Below are positions 22,410-32,735 of a DNA stretch of 64,000 nucleotides, piece by piece. The DNA lies in NCBI GenBank assembly GCA_944472135.2, contig OX235263.1, forward strand, positions 24,977,379 to 25,041,378, in the 5' to 3' direction. The stretch's first letter is position 1; each line of letters opens with the position of its first letter. The translations under genes were made by a program, and so were the position numbers. Below the pieces are notes generated by a model. It made no database searches, was not told the DNA's origin, and saw only the letters and a program-made list of their open reading frames with translations. This stretch comes from Trichobilharzia regenti (Eukaryota; Platyhelminthes; Trematoda; Strigeidida; Schistosomatidae).

Positions 22410-23575
22410 TATTATTATTATTATCATATCCTTTAATTCCTAGAGGAACATAGGGCTTCAGCCAATCGTCTCCATTGCCTTCTGTTTTCTGCCAACATTT
22501 TCACCCCACTCCAAGTCCGCCCAAATGGTTTCATCTCTTGTTCACATGACCCCCTCCAAGTCACCCTTGCACTGACGACCAACTCGCCACTTCCCTTTCG
22601 GGTTCCACTCGAGCGATGGCTTGTCTAGTGATGTCACTTGGTGGTTTCTTCAGATTATGGCCAACCAATCCACCTACCTCCATTTATTCCTGCCTATTTG
22701 TTTCACAATCGGTTCCTGTGGTGTTGGTTCGCTCATTGCCAGAGATCCTTTCCTGGTGTTGATCTTTTCTGGCCGGCCATCTGATCTTGAGTATTGAGCG
22801 AAGACAACTGTTAATGAAGGTCTGTAATTTGTTTGAGGTGCTCCTTATGACGCGCCAAGTCTTTGGTCCGTATAGTAAGAAGCACTGACTTCACATTGGA
22901 GTTGAAAACACAGATCTTATTTTCATCATGCTGAGTGCTGTTGTTCTCCATACAGACTTGAGAGTAATGAAAGCTTGTCTTGCTTTTCGATTCTGGCTTT
23001 GATATCCTCGTCAGTTCCGCCCGCCTGTAGTTGAAACGATGCTTCCCAGGTAGGTGGGCAGGTAAAGGAGATTGTTTCTTACAGGTTCCTCTCATTTATG
23101 CTGGCTGATTGTTGTCTGTTGTTGTTGTTGCTGTTGGTGTCGGCCAGGAATCTTCATCACCTCTGCTTTCTGTCTGTTCACCTGAAGTTCTATCTTTGAT
23201 GCTTCTCCTGCCAACTTGTTGCTTTTCACTTTCATATCTTCCAGTTTGTGGGAAATCAGACATATATCATCGGAGAAGTCCAGATCCTCCAAGTCTCCTT
23301 TTGTGTGGGTCCATTTTATGCCTGTTTCCTCATTGGCCGTTGTTTGTCTCATTATCTAATCTACTGCAACCAGGAAAATCATTGGAGATAGTAGACAGCC
23401 TTGTCTCACTCCCGTCTTCACTTCGAAGGCTTCCGTAAGTTTCCCGTTGTGGATTACTTGGCATGCAGCATTGTGGTATAACAGTTGGATGAGATGTTGG
23501 TGGCACCCCGTAGTAGCGAAGTAATTGTCAAACGACCTCTCGATAAACGCTGTCGACGCTTTATATTAAAAAGGT
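22410..23575 (-). pseudogene. RTE-B retrotransposon remnant with 3' ATT tail
   Basis: Minus-strand reading gives TGIKWTHTKGDLEDLDFSDD (RT motif C as FSDD, not YADD), SHKLEDMKVKSNKLAGEASK, a polyglutamine stretch, then LPGKHRFNYRRAELTRIS, KICVFNSNVKSVLLTIRTK and the WVGHNLKKP-type end. It terminates at the left in the RTE-B 3' phrase (GAAGCCCTATGTTCCTCTAG, ATTAAAGG) and an AAT tail at 22413-22425. Frameshifts make it inactive. SR2 of Schistosoma is the known RTE family of this kind. Confidence 0.8.
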
Positions 23576-23589
23576 TAATTTAAATACCT

Positions 23590-23840
23590 ATTCACGTATC
23601 GGCGGCGTACAGCCGTAGAATGCTCGCCAACCATGCCTCATGTGGTCTGGGGTTCGATCCCCGACCACATCAGGCGTACTCCTTTACCTCGATGAGCCAG
23701 TTTTGTAAGACTGGTAAAGAGGGTGGGTTGGGCATGAGGCTAGCAACCTTCTATCTCAAAATATTCACATCACTGCTACCGAAACTGCAAGTCTCTAGCT
23801 TGAAGCCCTATGTTCCACTGGGAAGGTACACGAATACAAT
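23590..23840 (+). repeat. SINE2 copy
   Basis: Plus strand: CGTAGAATGCTCGCCAACCA, TGGTCTGGGGTTCGATCCCC (B box intact), CCTTTACCTCGATGAGCCAG, GGTAAAGAGGGTGGGTTGGG, and CTTGAAGCCCTATGTTCCAC with TGGGAAGGT. Its tRNA-like boxes are better preserved than in most copies here. Confidence 0.8.
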
Positions 23841-24884
23841 ATATAAAAAAATACCTATTCTGTTGAACTCATCAACAACAACCAAGTTTGGAGGCATGAA
23901 ACTTGGCCACATACTATTTACCAATCAATCATTGTGAAGAGGGCAAAGTTCGACCTAAGACATACCCAAGAGGCGTAAATGTATCAATCACTTTTGAATG
24001 AGTACTGGTCAGTATGGTCCAATCTATCCTTATAGCTAACACGAATAAAGCTCTAGTTAGGTTAACCTAACCCTAACATGTTGACTCGATTGTAGAACAG
24101 CTATTGTTTTCAGGAAACACCCACCCACCCTGGACGATCCTATGTACAATATTTTTACTTATTTGAATATTCTAACTAAATTCTACCTTCTTCCTAGAGC
24201 TGTTCTAATGTTTGTATATCATCAGTTGACTTAGTCAGGATTATTTCTGGTTAGTTCTCGTTGAGTCCTTAATTTTCATACTTCTTTTTGTAGGTGTCTG
24301 ATGGTGTTCATAACAGTGTGTTCTCTTATATGACTGTAATTTTGTTTAAGTGAAGTCAAGGTTATGGGGTTATGGGATTTTGAACTTGGACAATCACAGC
24401 GAAAAAGTGTTTGGTGCGTTTGATTTTTGCAGACAGAGAGTTTTGATCCCAATTTGTTGGGAATATTCTATTCGACTGTCAAGGTAACTCCTACGGATCT
24501 GAGGTAATTTTGAATTTTTGATAGGTTATAATTGTTCGGTAGTTAGTACCAAACAATTATCGCATATAACTATCTGTCTGTTACCATTTTGAGAATTTCA
24601 GGGCTGTGGTTCACTCGGGTAGGTTTAGTTGAATATACAAAAGAACACATCAACTGAGTCCCTGTGTTCAGCACAGAATACTTCAGTCCTTAACCCCCCT
24701 ATTATATATACTACTGATAAAGCTTACCAATAGCGCAAGCCACAATATCACTTAACTTCTTCAAATCTGATTGGTTCATTTGTTTTAGAGATAAACATGT
24801 CGAAACCAATGACTTTTCTCCGAAACCGAAAATTGCATATCATAGTGCATACATCAAAACCCCACCCGCACTTCGTGAGCGAAG
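23841..24884. other. Intron: no recognised content
   Basis: There is no open frame of note and no match to the repeat families listed here. A run near 24050-24080 (gttaggttaacctaaccctaac) has telomere-like spacing but is too short to be more than chance. Confidence 0.45.
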
Positions 24885-25020
24885 ATGCTTTTACTATTAT
24901 TATTCTCTTAGGTTCCGCGAAAGGAACACACAGAACTTCAACAGAACATCTCCACTTCATCCTCTTCTCTGTGGTCCTCTTTAACAAATTCCGCGATTAC
25001 CCACAAACTCTCATCTCCTG
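24885..25020 (-). mobile_element. RTE-B 3' end fragment
   Basis: Minus strand: residues RMKWRCSVEVLCVPFAEP followed by the RTE-B 3' phrase and an ATT tail (24894-24904). Compare RRQWRCSAEALCSSRN in the copy at 55565-56100. It lies head to head with a plus-strand RTE piece starting at about 25025. Confidence 0.7.
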
Positions 25021-25024
25021 AATT

Positions 25025-25400
25025 TCATACTCAGATCAATGGCGTTATCCTTTTTAGTTCCACTCCAAGTACTGGTGCTAGGCAGATGATGTCATTTGTT
25101 TGGGTGGGATCGTTTCAAATTCGGGGGACAGTACTAATGAGAATGCAAAAGATAGGATCGATAAAACGAAACAAATACACCATTGGTGTAAAATCAGTTT
25201 GGAAATCTAACTCACCCAGAATAAAGAACAAGATTCAGATTTCCAACAGTAATATCAAGCAAACCAGTGCTTCTCTATATGGTTCAGGGATTTCGCGTGT
25301 CTTAAAAAGCCCTTCAAACAGGCTACTGAAGACTTTTATCAACAGCTGACCCCTTCGCTAGCTCCATACAGATGGCCCATCGACCAGAAAGGATTAGGAA
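25025..25400 (+). pseudogene. RTE remnant (YGS...LQTFIN region)
   Basis: The plus strand contains GGGATCGTTTCAAATTCGGG (GGIVSNSG in frame), then KISLEI, the KIQISNSNIK-type stretch, SLYGSGISRVLK, and ACTTTTATCAACAGC (FINS). This is the C-terminal zone of RTE polyproteins, with frameshifts. Confidence 0.65.
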
Positions 25401-25484
25401 CAAGGCACTCTGCAGTGAAACAAATCCACCAACAACCTCTTGTCTAGGAACTTTGCAGAATGAAATGAAGATAGGTGACTTCAT

Positions 25485-26015
25485 CATCGACTGACATCGG
25501 TTAGAGGGCCATTGGAAAACCAGCAAAGAGTACTCGTCAGCTGTTCCGTCCTAGTGTTTAGATCTGTTCATCAGCACGCACCCACCACCAAGGGGCAAAC
25601 CCACGACCTACCAACTACAAAGCCAGCTAGCTCGTAGACCATTAAGCCACTACCGGGATCCAATTCAATGGCCAGCTCATGAATTACAACTTCTGCCAAT
25701 TCATCATATGGCGCGACCACTAACTAGTGTCATCGGCGGCGAGTATTTGTCCTCACACCCGACCTGCTCTGCCCCACTGGTCACAAGTTCCCACTAGAAT
25801 TCAGATAACTGCCTATCTGAATAGGATGACATTCAGGACTGGTTACTGATTCGGGTCCCAGTGGCCTAATGGTCCACGAGCTAGCTCGTTGCCTTGTAAC
25901 CAGAAGGTTCTGGGTTCGAACGTCAGTGAATGCGTATTGTTGAATAAGAGTCTCAAAGTAGGATGAAACGGTTTTCAAACATTTTCAGATTTTTCAGTGG
26001 TCCTCTAACCGAGTT
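25485..26015. repeat. Pair of SINE1 copies in opposite orientation
   Basis: 25485-25700 is SINE1 in minus orientation (GACATCGGTTAGAGGGCCAT, CGTCCTAGTG, CAGCACGCACCCACCACC, CTCGTAGACCATTAAGCCAC). 25835-26015 is SINE1 in plus orientation (CGGGTCCCAGTGGCCTAATG, GGTTCTGGGTTCGAACGTCA, AAGAGTCTCAAAGTAGG, GTGGTCCTCTAACCG). Together they make a large inverted repeat. A SINE2 tail fragment (CCTACGTTCCATTTAGAACC) follows at 26060-26090. Confidence 0.65.
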
Positions 26016-26155
26016 AGCTAAAGACGAATGCAAAGAACAGGATAAAAGGGGGGGATGAACTGTCGGAAGTCCTACGTTCCATTTAGAACCTGAAGAGGGG
26101 GGGAAAGAAAGAGAGAAAGAAACAATTAAAGCACTCTGACAAAAACAAAACTTAC

Positions 26156-26599
26156 CTGAAATAAATCAAGATATTTTGTAGCCTTATCATGACTTGCCGA
26201 CGTTTTCTGTTTCTCCAGTATAATATTCTCCAGTTGACTTACAGCTTCTGACAACCAATCATCCGCTTCCTTGTATAACCGTTGTTGACTTTCAAGAGCA
26301 GATATCAGCTCATTAGTATGATGAATTGCTTTTCTCAGACATACAATTAAATCGGCTAATCTTAATTCAATATCCAATAGGATAGCAGATTTATAAACAA
26401 CAACAGATTTACTCGACTTAGTAGTATTGACGGCATCAGCAGTTTCAGTGGACTCTTCAATGGCAGTAGGAGTATCATCAGAGAGTTGAAAGGCTGATTC
26501 AAGACTTGATGATGTATCACATAGTTTGACTAATTGATGAAATGTTTCATGAGCTTGTTTTAATTCACTTTTTGTTCCCTCTGAATTAGTAAGTAATTG
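26156..26599 (-). CDS. Exon H, spectrin-repeat rod (residues 2366-2513)
   Basis: The exon has 444 bases and is phase 0 at both ends. The acceptor is TTACACAG/CAATTA and the donor TTTCAG/GTAAGT. The protein reads QLLTNSEGTKSELKQAHETF, has a serine-rich, acidic loop with alanines and threonines, then two long helices (LLDIELRLADLIVCLRKAIH, SQQRLYKEADDWLSEAVSQL) and ends TKYLDLFQ. The ADDWLSEAVSQLE stretch is a recognisable spectrin helix with its tryptophan. Confidence 0.92.
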
Positions 26600-26775
26600 C
26601 TGTGTAAGAATAAAAAACACACACAAAAAAATAATGAAAGTAGAACAGTTCAGTGGGAATTGTTATTCAACACAATATAAGTGAGATTATTTATGCTTTT
26701 ATCAGTAGAAGGCGGATGAGAATTCTCGATTACCGAAATCGACAATTATGACGACTATTTGGTAATATGCTATTC

Positions 26776-27225
26776 TAACTTTGATTGGACAGTATTAACT
26801 AGTGTGACGTGTCTAGTCCTCTCTTTAGTGCAGACTGAATTCTGTTAGTCAGGTTTGCAATGTGGCCACCATTCCACTAGGTACCTCGCTATCACGGTGC
26901 ACATTGATTTGATGATATTAGATAGTTGGAGGGAATCGGCCACAGGAAGCCTTGGCTACACCTAGGTTTCGTGCTAGTTGGCACTCACTAGTCAGCAAGG
27001 CGGCGTATCTGCAACCTTGAAGGAACTCATGTCCCTTCTGGGATTCGAACCCGCGTCACCCAGTGCCACCTTCAGTCACAGACGTTACCACTGAGCTATT
27101 CAGACTCGCGATTGACCTCCTGTATGACTGTAGTGGGTACTTTGATTGGACCCTAGTAACTAGAGTGACATGTCTAGTCATTTCTTTGGTGCAGACTGAA
27201 TTCTATCAGTCAGGTTTGCTATTCT
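26776..27225. repeat. SINE3-type repeat flanked by 85-bp direct repeats
   Basis: A block starting CTTTGATTGGA at 26779 recurs at 27140, with GTGACGTGTCTAGTC / GTGACATGTCTAGTC and TGCAGACTGAATTCT shared, ending near 26860 and 27222. Between them is a tRNA-like minus-strand part with GGGATTCGAACCCGCGTCAC and a long stretch related to 2745-3190. The direct repeats may be a partial tandem duplication of one repeat unit. Confidence 0.6.
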
Positions 27226-28330
27226 AAATAATAATAATAATGATACAGCAAGGAATTTTCAGCATTCAGTACAATATTGCATCTAATTTACTCAAAAACG
27301 ATAAAAAATTAAAAATAAACATTACATAATAATAATAACAAAACGTTGTTATAGCAGCTGTTGGCAAATTACAGTATGCGATAAGGAGGAAAATATGCAT
27401 AAAGTATGAAGTTGTAGTAATAATAGTAATAACAACTAAAATAAAATAGCAAAGTTATAATTCAACGATAGAAAGGGTGACACCATAAAATTACAGAAAG
27501 ATGAACAATGAAAGGGACGATTCACTGTGCTAATTACATAGTAACTTATGTGTTTCACGTCTAACAGTGTCTTCATCACATAAAATACGGGCTAAATACG
27601 GTATTGTAGTGGTGCGAGCATATAACTTCTTATATTGACTTCTCGTCCTACCTGATGAGATGCAAGAGGATAGTTGTGAATAAAAGGGGTACAGCGGGTC
27701 TGACAGTACGGCCTTTGCTCATTTTGTACAGGAATTTATAATAATACTGGCGAACTCACGCAGTGGCACACAACAAATCCTACTCACAGCGTTTGATACT
27801 CTTCGTAATATGATATAATCTTTTTTGAGAAGTCCAGGAAAGATTAATGGAGAGCAATAGAGTACAATAAGTAAAATACAGGAGTTTACAAATTGCAGAA
27901 CGAAAGGTTGGTTGATACCTGATTGTCTTAACTTTTTAATGTAGAAGGTAAGACGAAACATTGTCTTAGAGATTTATAAGATGTGGGATGACCATAAAAG
28001 GTCAGAGGAAAGAACTAATCCAAGGTATTTAATGCTTGACTTGGTTTCAATTTCAGTGCCATCTATGCTACAGGTATCATGCGAACTAACTAGTTCATGT
28101 AAGTCACGCCGATGCTTGAAAGTAAAGTTAACTGCCTGACATTTGGAAGGAATTAACATAAGACCATTTGACTTAGACCACTTGCTGATGTCCAACAGAA
28201 AGCTATTAAGTTTGGAGCAGTCAGACTCGAAAGTGACAGGCAGTGAGACAGTCAGATCATCTGCATGTTTGACAAAGTTAGTTTCGTTTAAATGAGGTAG
28301 GTTATGCAGGAAGAAAGAAAAAAGAAAAGG
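27226..28330 (-). pseudogene. CR1-type non-LTR retrotransposon remnant
   Basis: Minus strand: FVKHADDLTVSLPVTFESDC (motif C as HADD), then DISKWSKSNGLMLIPSKCQA, IKYLGLVLSSDLLWSSHI, MFRLTFYIKKLRQSGI and KDYIILRRVSNAVSRICCVP, ending in a conserved 3' region (GCTGAAAATTCC) and an AAT tail at 27227-27241. Frames are broken between blocks. SR1 of Schistosoma is a known CR1-like family and a likely relative; the assignment is by motif order only. Confidence 0.8.
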
Positions 28331-28454
28331 AAAGAGCTTGGTACCTCCTCCGTACCCCTAACTTGTCCCAATACCTCTTATTTGTGCCAATCATACATAC
28401 ATCCCAACACTTATCAAGGACCGACGTTGAAGGTAAAAGATACCTGAATGTGAA

Positions 28455-28650
28455 ACATGACCAGTGAAAATGGATGATATGAGAAAGGCTTGTCTGTCTT
28501 TGTCTATGACCACATATGTTTGCATTCTATCTCCTCCTGTGTTAAGTGGTACACTATGATGAGTAATATTAAGGTTAGGTATAGAGTGTAAGGAAAAGAA
28601 TGGAAGGTTGTGTGAAGCTACATTGATTGATATAGGTATGTCATCATCCA
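28455..28650 (+). mobile_element. RTE-A fragment
   Basis: The plus strand has GGATGATATGAGAAAGGC, TTTGTCTATGACCACA, GTTAAGTGGTACACTATGAT, GAGTAATATTAAGGTTAGG, AAGCTACATTGATTGA. The same order of phrases is found at 13270-13430 and 59840-59990. It is heavily decayed. A TAA microsatellite follows at 28812-28829. Confidence 0.55.
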
Positions 28651-28879
28651 AGTCATCAACTTCTCCAGTGGGCAATCCCACCCAACGTAGGAATCTATTG
28701 AAAGAGGGTTCAGGAGGAGGGGGAAAATCAGAACCTAGAATCAGCCTGTATCTTTTAACAAGAAACCTCTATATACGAGACTACAATTCAAAAACGATGT
28801 ACCAAGTGGATTAATAATAATAATAATAACAATAACCAACAAGTTTATAGAATAGGCTCAAAGAACTTCTAATTCCGGT

Positions 28880-29320
28880 AAGCTACATCTCATATTTTCT
28901 GTACAACCAATTGTAATTCTGAAATTGAAAGACGAAGTACTTACCCAGGCTAACCACCTCTTATGGCATCTATAAATTCAACTGCCCCTGAGCAACCAGT
29001 TACATTGACCGTTGCTTTAGAAACCTAGCTATTCGTGTGCGGTAACACGGTGTAGTTAAAGCGACCCACAATTCTTCAACATTACAACATCTGGTCCAAA
29101 CAGGTCATAAAGCTAGTTAGCATTGAAAAGACTTTTTCCATCGTTTGCCAGTTACCGAATAAATTACCAAATGCCTCCAAACACCGAAGACTCCAAACGG
29201 TAGAGACCATAGTAATAGGGTTGTAAAAAAAATCGGAGCTCTATGTGCCAAAGAAACAGATCCAGCTACTACTGCTACCCTGACCTGTTGTGGAATCTAG
29301 AAATTGGATGAAGGATTTCA
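28880..29320 (+). pseudogene. Penelope-like element fragment (C-terminus)
   Basis: The plus strand gives LKDEVLTQANHLLWHL, and later in another frame YQLPNKLPNASKHRRLQT, and VPKKQIQLLLL with PVVESRN, the C-terminal block of a Penelope-like polyprotein. The GIY-YIG region is unreadable. An identical LKDEV linker phrase occurs in the copy at 7256-7990. Confidence 0.55.
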
Positions 29321-29790
29321 TCATGAGCTGAAATCAGTTAGATAATCACTGGAAAACCTGGGAGTACTGGACAGCCATTTGTTCCTAGTTTGGGACTCCT
29401 CGGAACTACGCACCCACCATAAATTCAATTCTCTACTATTTTCCTTGTATCGGTGTCACAGAAGTAGAATGCTCACCAACTATGCCTCATGTGATCTGGG
29501 CTTCGACGCCCGGCCACAGGAGACGCACCCCTTTATCTCGCTAACCGAGTAATAAGACCGGTAAAGAGGGGAGATTGGGCATGGGGCTAGCAACCCTATC
29601 TCGTAGAAATAAATGCCACTGTTCCTGGAACTTCAAGCCTCTAGATAGAAGTCCTATTTGACTTAAAGAACATTAATGTTGTTAATAACAATGAATGCAT
29701 ATGACTGTAGAACCTGATGAAGAGGAATTTTGTCGACAAGAATCTTTTATTCCTTAATATCAATCTTTTAAATATTTTATTTAATGGACA
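29320..29790 (+). repeat. SINE1 fragment, SINE2 copy and Penelope-like tail
   Basis: 29320-29430 is a SINE1 end in minus orientation (CTGAAATCAGTTAGA, GAGTACTGGACAGCCATTTG). 29445-29660 is a plus-strand SINE2 (GTGTCACAGAAGTAGAATGC, CTGGGCTTCGACGCCCGGCC, CCTTTATCTCGCTAACCGAG). 29665-29780 carries a tail like that of Penelope-like copies (CTGTAGAACCTGATGAAGAG). Confidence 0.6.
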
Positions 29791-29794
29791 TCTA

Positions 29795-30170
29795 TGAATG
29801 AAAACCAGGGAGTACTGGACAGCTGCTGTTTCATCCTAGTTTGGGAATCATCGGTAGTACGCACCCACCACAGGGAGTTCGAACCCAGGACCTTCCGGTT
29901 ACAAGGAAAGCTAGCTCGTATACCATTCAGCCACTGGGACCCGATTCAATGGCCAGCCCATGAATTCTAACTTCTACCAATTCGTAATTTAGCGCGATCC
30001 CAACTGTTGTCGTTGGTGGGACATCCATCCACACACGTGACATCTGGATGGACCTCACTGGTCACGACTTCTCACTAGACATCAGGAAACTCCAACCTGT
30101 AGCAACAGCAGCTGTCCAGTACTCCCTGGTTTTCAATGCTTCTCTAACTGATATCAATCCGTGATCAACT
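29795..30170. repeat. SINE1 fold-back element
   Basis: The left end AAAACCAGGGAGTACTGGAC with AGCTGCTGTTTC (29804 onward) is the reverse complement of the right end ACAGCAGCTGTCCAGTACTC with CCTGGTTTTC (about 30105-30140). The middle holds the tRNA-like part in minus orientation (GGGAGTTCGAACCCAGGACC, CTAGCTCGTATACCATTCAG). The whole could form a long hairpin with the tRNA-like part in the loop. Confidence 0.75.
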
Positions 30171-30256
30171 CGTAAAAACATAACTAACCCTTACAAACCA
30201 AAATATAGAAAATCTATTAATGAAGAAAACACCGGGGAAAAAAGTTTTCCACCTAC

Positions 30257-30847
30257 CTGTAATTCATTAAGACGACTTTTACACAAATCAATAGTGATTG
30301 TCTTTGACCAAAAAAGTAATCGTTTCGATTGACTTTCATAATTTTTAAGTGTTTTTGTTAATGTACTTTCATACTGTCGAGATTTTACAATTATCTGGCG
30401 TGCTGTATTAACTCTTGATTCAAATTGTTTCAATTGACTACACAATTGAATTAATTGACCTTCCCATAAACGAATCAATTGATTTGCTGAATTCGATTGA
30501 TTAAATGATAAGGTATCTGAGTTGAGATTTGTTAACAAGACCAAGGGATCATCATTACTAGCAACGTCTGTATTTGAGGTAATTACAGTGAGTAGTTGTT
30601 CATCCACTTGATCTTCAATAGATTTTAAAAGAGATTCAGTTGTTGGTGTTGTTTGATGAATGGCTTCAAGATCTGTTGATGGGGATGGTTGTAGTTGATT
30701 TGAGTCTTTTGTAGAATGATGATCGCCTTCTGGTTGATTGTTGACGGTGGGATCAATATCGATGAATTGTGAACGTAGCATAATTTTAGCTAATTCTTTT
30801 AAATAATCCAGTTTAGAATCACATTCTTGAGTTTTCTCTACTAAATT
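30257..30847 (-). CDS. Exon G, spectrin-repeat rod (residues 2169-2365)
   Basis: The exon has 591 bases and is phase 0 at both ends. The acceptor is TATTATTTTAG/AATTTAG and the donor GAATTACAG/GTAGGT. It starts NLVEKTQECDSKLDYLKELA (helix), passes through a polar loop with many glutamines, prolines and threonines (NQPEGDHHSTKDSNQLQPSP) and ends in helices with SANQLIRLWEGQLIQLCSQL and RLLFWSKTITIDLCKSRL. The internal ATG after LAKI is not a start because the frame stays open to the acceptor. Confidence 0.92.
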
Positions 30848-30949
30848 CTAAAATAATATATAATAATAATGGTGATTTGAATGAATGCAATACACTTTAC
30901 AATATAAATATATTATAAATGAATGGCTAAAATAGTGTTGAAACAATAG

Positions 30950-31200
30950 TCACGCTAAGTTCGACTCTCAATGGGTGCGTCTTCATTAACTGTATGTCGC
31001 CAAACAACCCCATGTGGCCGAGGTTTCATTCTAGGTGAACGCACTCCTAATACTTCTTTGCCCAGCCAGTACCAAGCCCAGTAAGGAGGGAAGTTTGAGC
31101 GTGAGACTAGCGACCCCACCGCACAGAGATAAAACCACTGGCTGTTGAAATTTCAAAACTCAAGCCTGAAGAATTATGTTCGACTAGGAGTCCACAACAA
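30950..31200 (+). repeat. Diverged SINE2 copy
   Basis: Plus strand: AACAACCCCATGTGGCCGAG, GGTTTCATTCTAGG in place of the B box, CCAGTACCAAGCCCAGTAAG, GAGCGTGAGACTAGCGACCC, and AAGAATTATGTTCGACTAGG. The order of blocks matches SINE2 but the promoter boxes are damaged. Confidence 0.55.
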
Positions 31201-31304
31201 GGAAAAAAAGCAAAATGAGATACAGGTACTTTCACTAGTAGGTGTTTGTCCCCAAAACAAAGTAACTTAAATTATGAGGTACCGATTCCACCGCTAACTA
31301 CCAT

Positions 31305-31400
31305 CGCATAAGAATAATATTAATAATGGTTTTATTCCAAACAGTACTTCCGATACAGTCTGAAATTTTCAGCATGCAATACAATAATCCATCTAATCTA
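31305..31400 (-). mobile_element. CR1-type 3' end fragment
   Basis: TTCCAAACAGTACTTCCGAT, then CTGAAATTTTCAGCATGCAA and ATCTAATC, the reverse complement of the CR1 3' end found at 35935-35995. It abuts the tail of the RTE-B copy that follows. Confidence 0.6.
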
Positions 31401-31404
31401 TTCG

Positions 31405-32440
31405 TTACTACTATTATTTCCTTTAGTTCCTAGAGGAACATAAGGGCTTCAGCCAAATGTCTCCATTGAGTTCGGTTCTCTGCCAACGTTTTCACCTGGC
31501 TCCACGTCTGCCCACATGCTTTCATCTCCTCTTCACATGACCTCCTCCAAGTCACCCTTGGACGACCAACTCGTCGCTTCCTATTCAGTCAGGTTACACT
31601 CGAGCGATGGACTGGCGTGTGATGTCACTTGGTGGTTTTTTCAGAGTATGACCAATCCACCTCCATTTCTTCCTGCTTATCTGTTGTACAGTTGGTTCTT
31701 GCCGGGTTGGTCGGTTCGTTCATTGCAAGAGATCCCTTCCTGGTGTTGATGGTTTCTGGTCGGCCATCTGATCTTCAGCGAAGTGCTGAGCGAAGACATC
31801 TGTTGATGAAAGTTTGTAGTTTGCACGATGTGCCTTTCGTGACGCTCTGGGCAAGTCTCTGATCCCTGTAGTAAGTATCACTGAATGACTTCACATTGGA
31901 GTTGAAAATCCGGATCTTATTTTCATTTTCATACTGAGTGCTGTTGACTTCCACAACAGACATGAGAGAAATGAAAGCTTACCTTGCTTTCCCAATCCTC
32001 CCTTTGATATCCTCATCAGTTCCGTCGGCCTGTAGTTGAAACGATGCTTTCCTGATAGGTAGGTAGTTAGGTGAAGGAGGTTGCTCCTTTCAGATTTCTT
32101 CCATTCATGCTGACTGATTTTTGTCCGTCGTTTTTGCTGTTGGTGTCGGCCAGGAATCTTCATCACCTATTTCTGTTTTCTCTAAGTTCCCCTGAAGAAG
32201 TCCTATCTTTGATGCTTCTCCTGCCAACTTGTTGCTTTTCACTTTCATATCTTCCAGTTTGTGGGAAATCAGACATATATCATCGGAGAAGTCCAGATCC
32301 TCCAAGTCTCTTTTTGTGTGAGTCCATTTTATGCCTGTTTCCTCATTGGCCGTTGTCTGTCGCATTATCCAGTCTACCGCCCTCAATCAGGAAAATCATT
32401 GGAAACAGTAGGCAACCAGTCTTATCTTACTCTAATTTGT
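31405..32440 (-). pseudogene. RTE-B retrotransposon remnant
   Basis: Minus strand: an RT block (IMRQTTANEETGIKWTHTKR, LEDLDFSDDICLISHKLED) again with FSDD, KLAGEASKIGLLQGN, then LSGKHRFNYRPTELMRIS and KIRIFNSNVKSFSDTYYRD. The 3' phrase and ATT tail lie at 31408-31450. It is very similar to the copy at 22410-23575, so the two belong to one subfamily. Confidence 0.8.
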
Positions 32441-32559
32441 TCTTTACATCTACATATTACAGGGGGAAGGCATAATTAACACGGCATTTAAAGTGTTAAT
32501 AATGCCGATCAAGAATAGGAATGTAAAGTCAAAATTAAGCCTTAAGAGAAACAGTGACA

Positions 32560-32735
32560 AGAATATGTTAATGATTGAGAGAATAAAAATGGCCGTTTAC
32601 TCACTGTCTCGCAGTAGCTTTAGTAGTTTCATGCTTTACACTTTTCTCATCATATAAAATACATCCCAAATAAGGTAGAGTCGAGTTCCTGATACTTAGT
32701 CGTTCGAGCGCAAAGTGTCCTACAAACTGCCTTTG
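32560..32735 (-). mobile_element. CR1-type C-terminal fragment
   Basis: Minus strand: FALERLSIRNSTLPYLGC then ILYDEKSVKHE, matching the end of the CR1 frame at 35205-35300 (LYARTSKYKNSMIPYSARIL). It is followed on the right by the RTE-A copy. Confidence 0.5.

Noticed and set aside
24050..24080. Interstitial telomere-like repeat
   Set aside because: Only two to three imperfect units; not above chance in AT-rich sequence.
32071..32475. Plus-strand 134-residue frame
   Set aside because: It is antisense to the RTE-B remnant; the same shadow occurs at 23109-23438 opposite the related copy.
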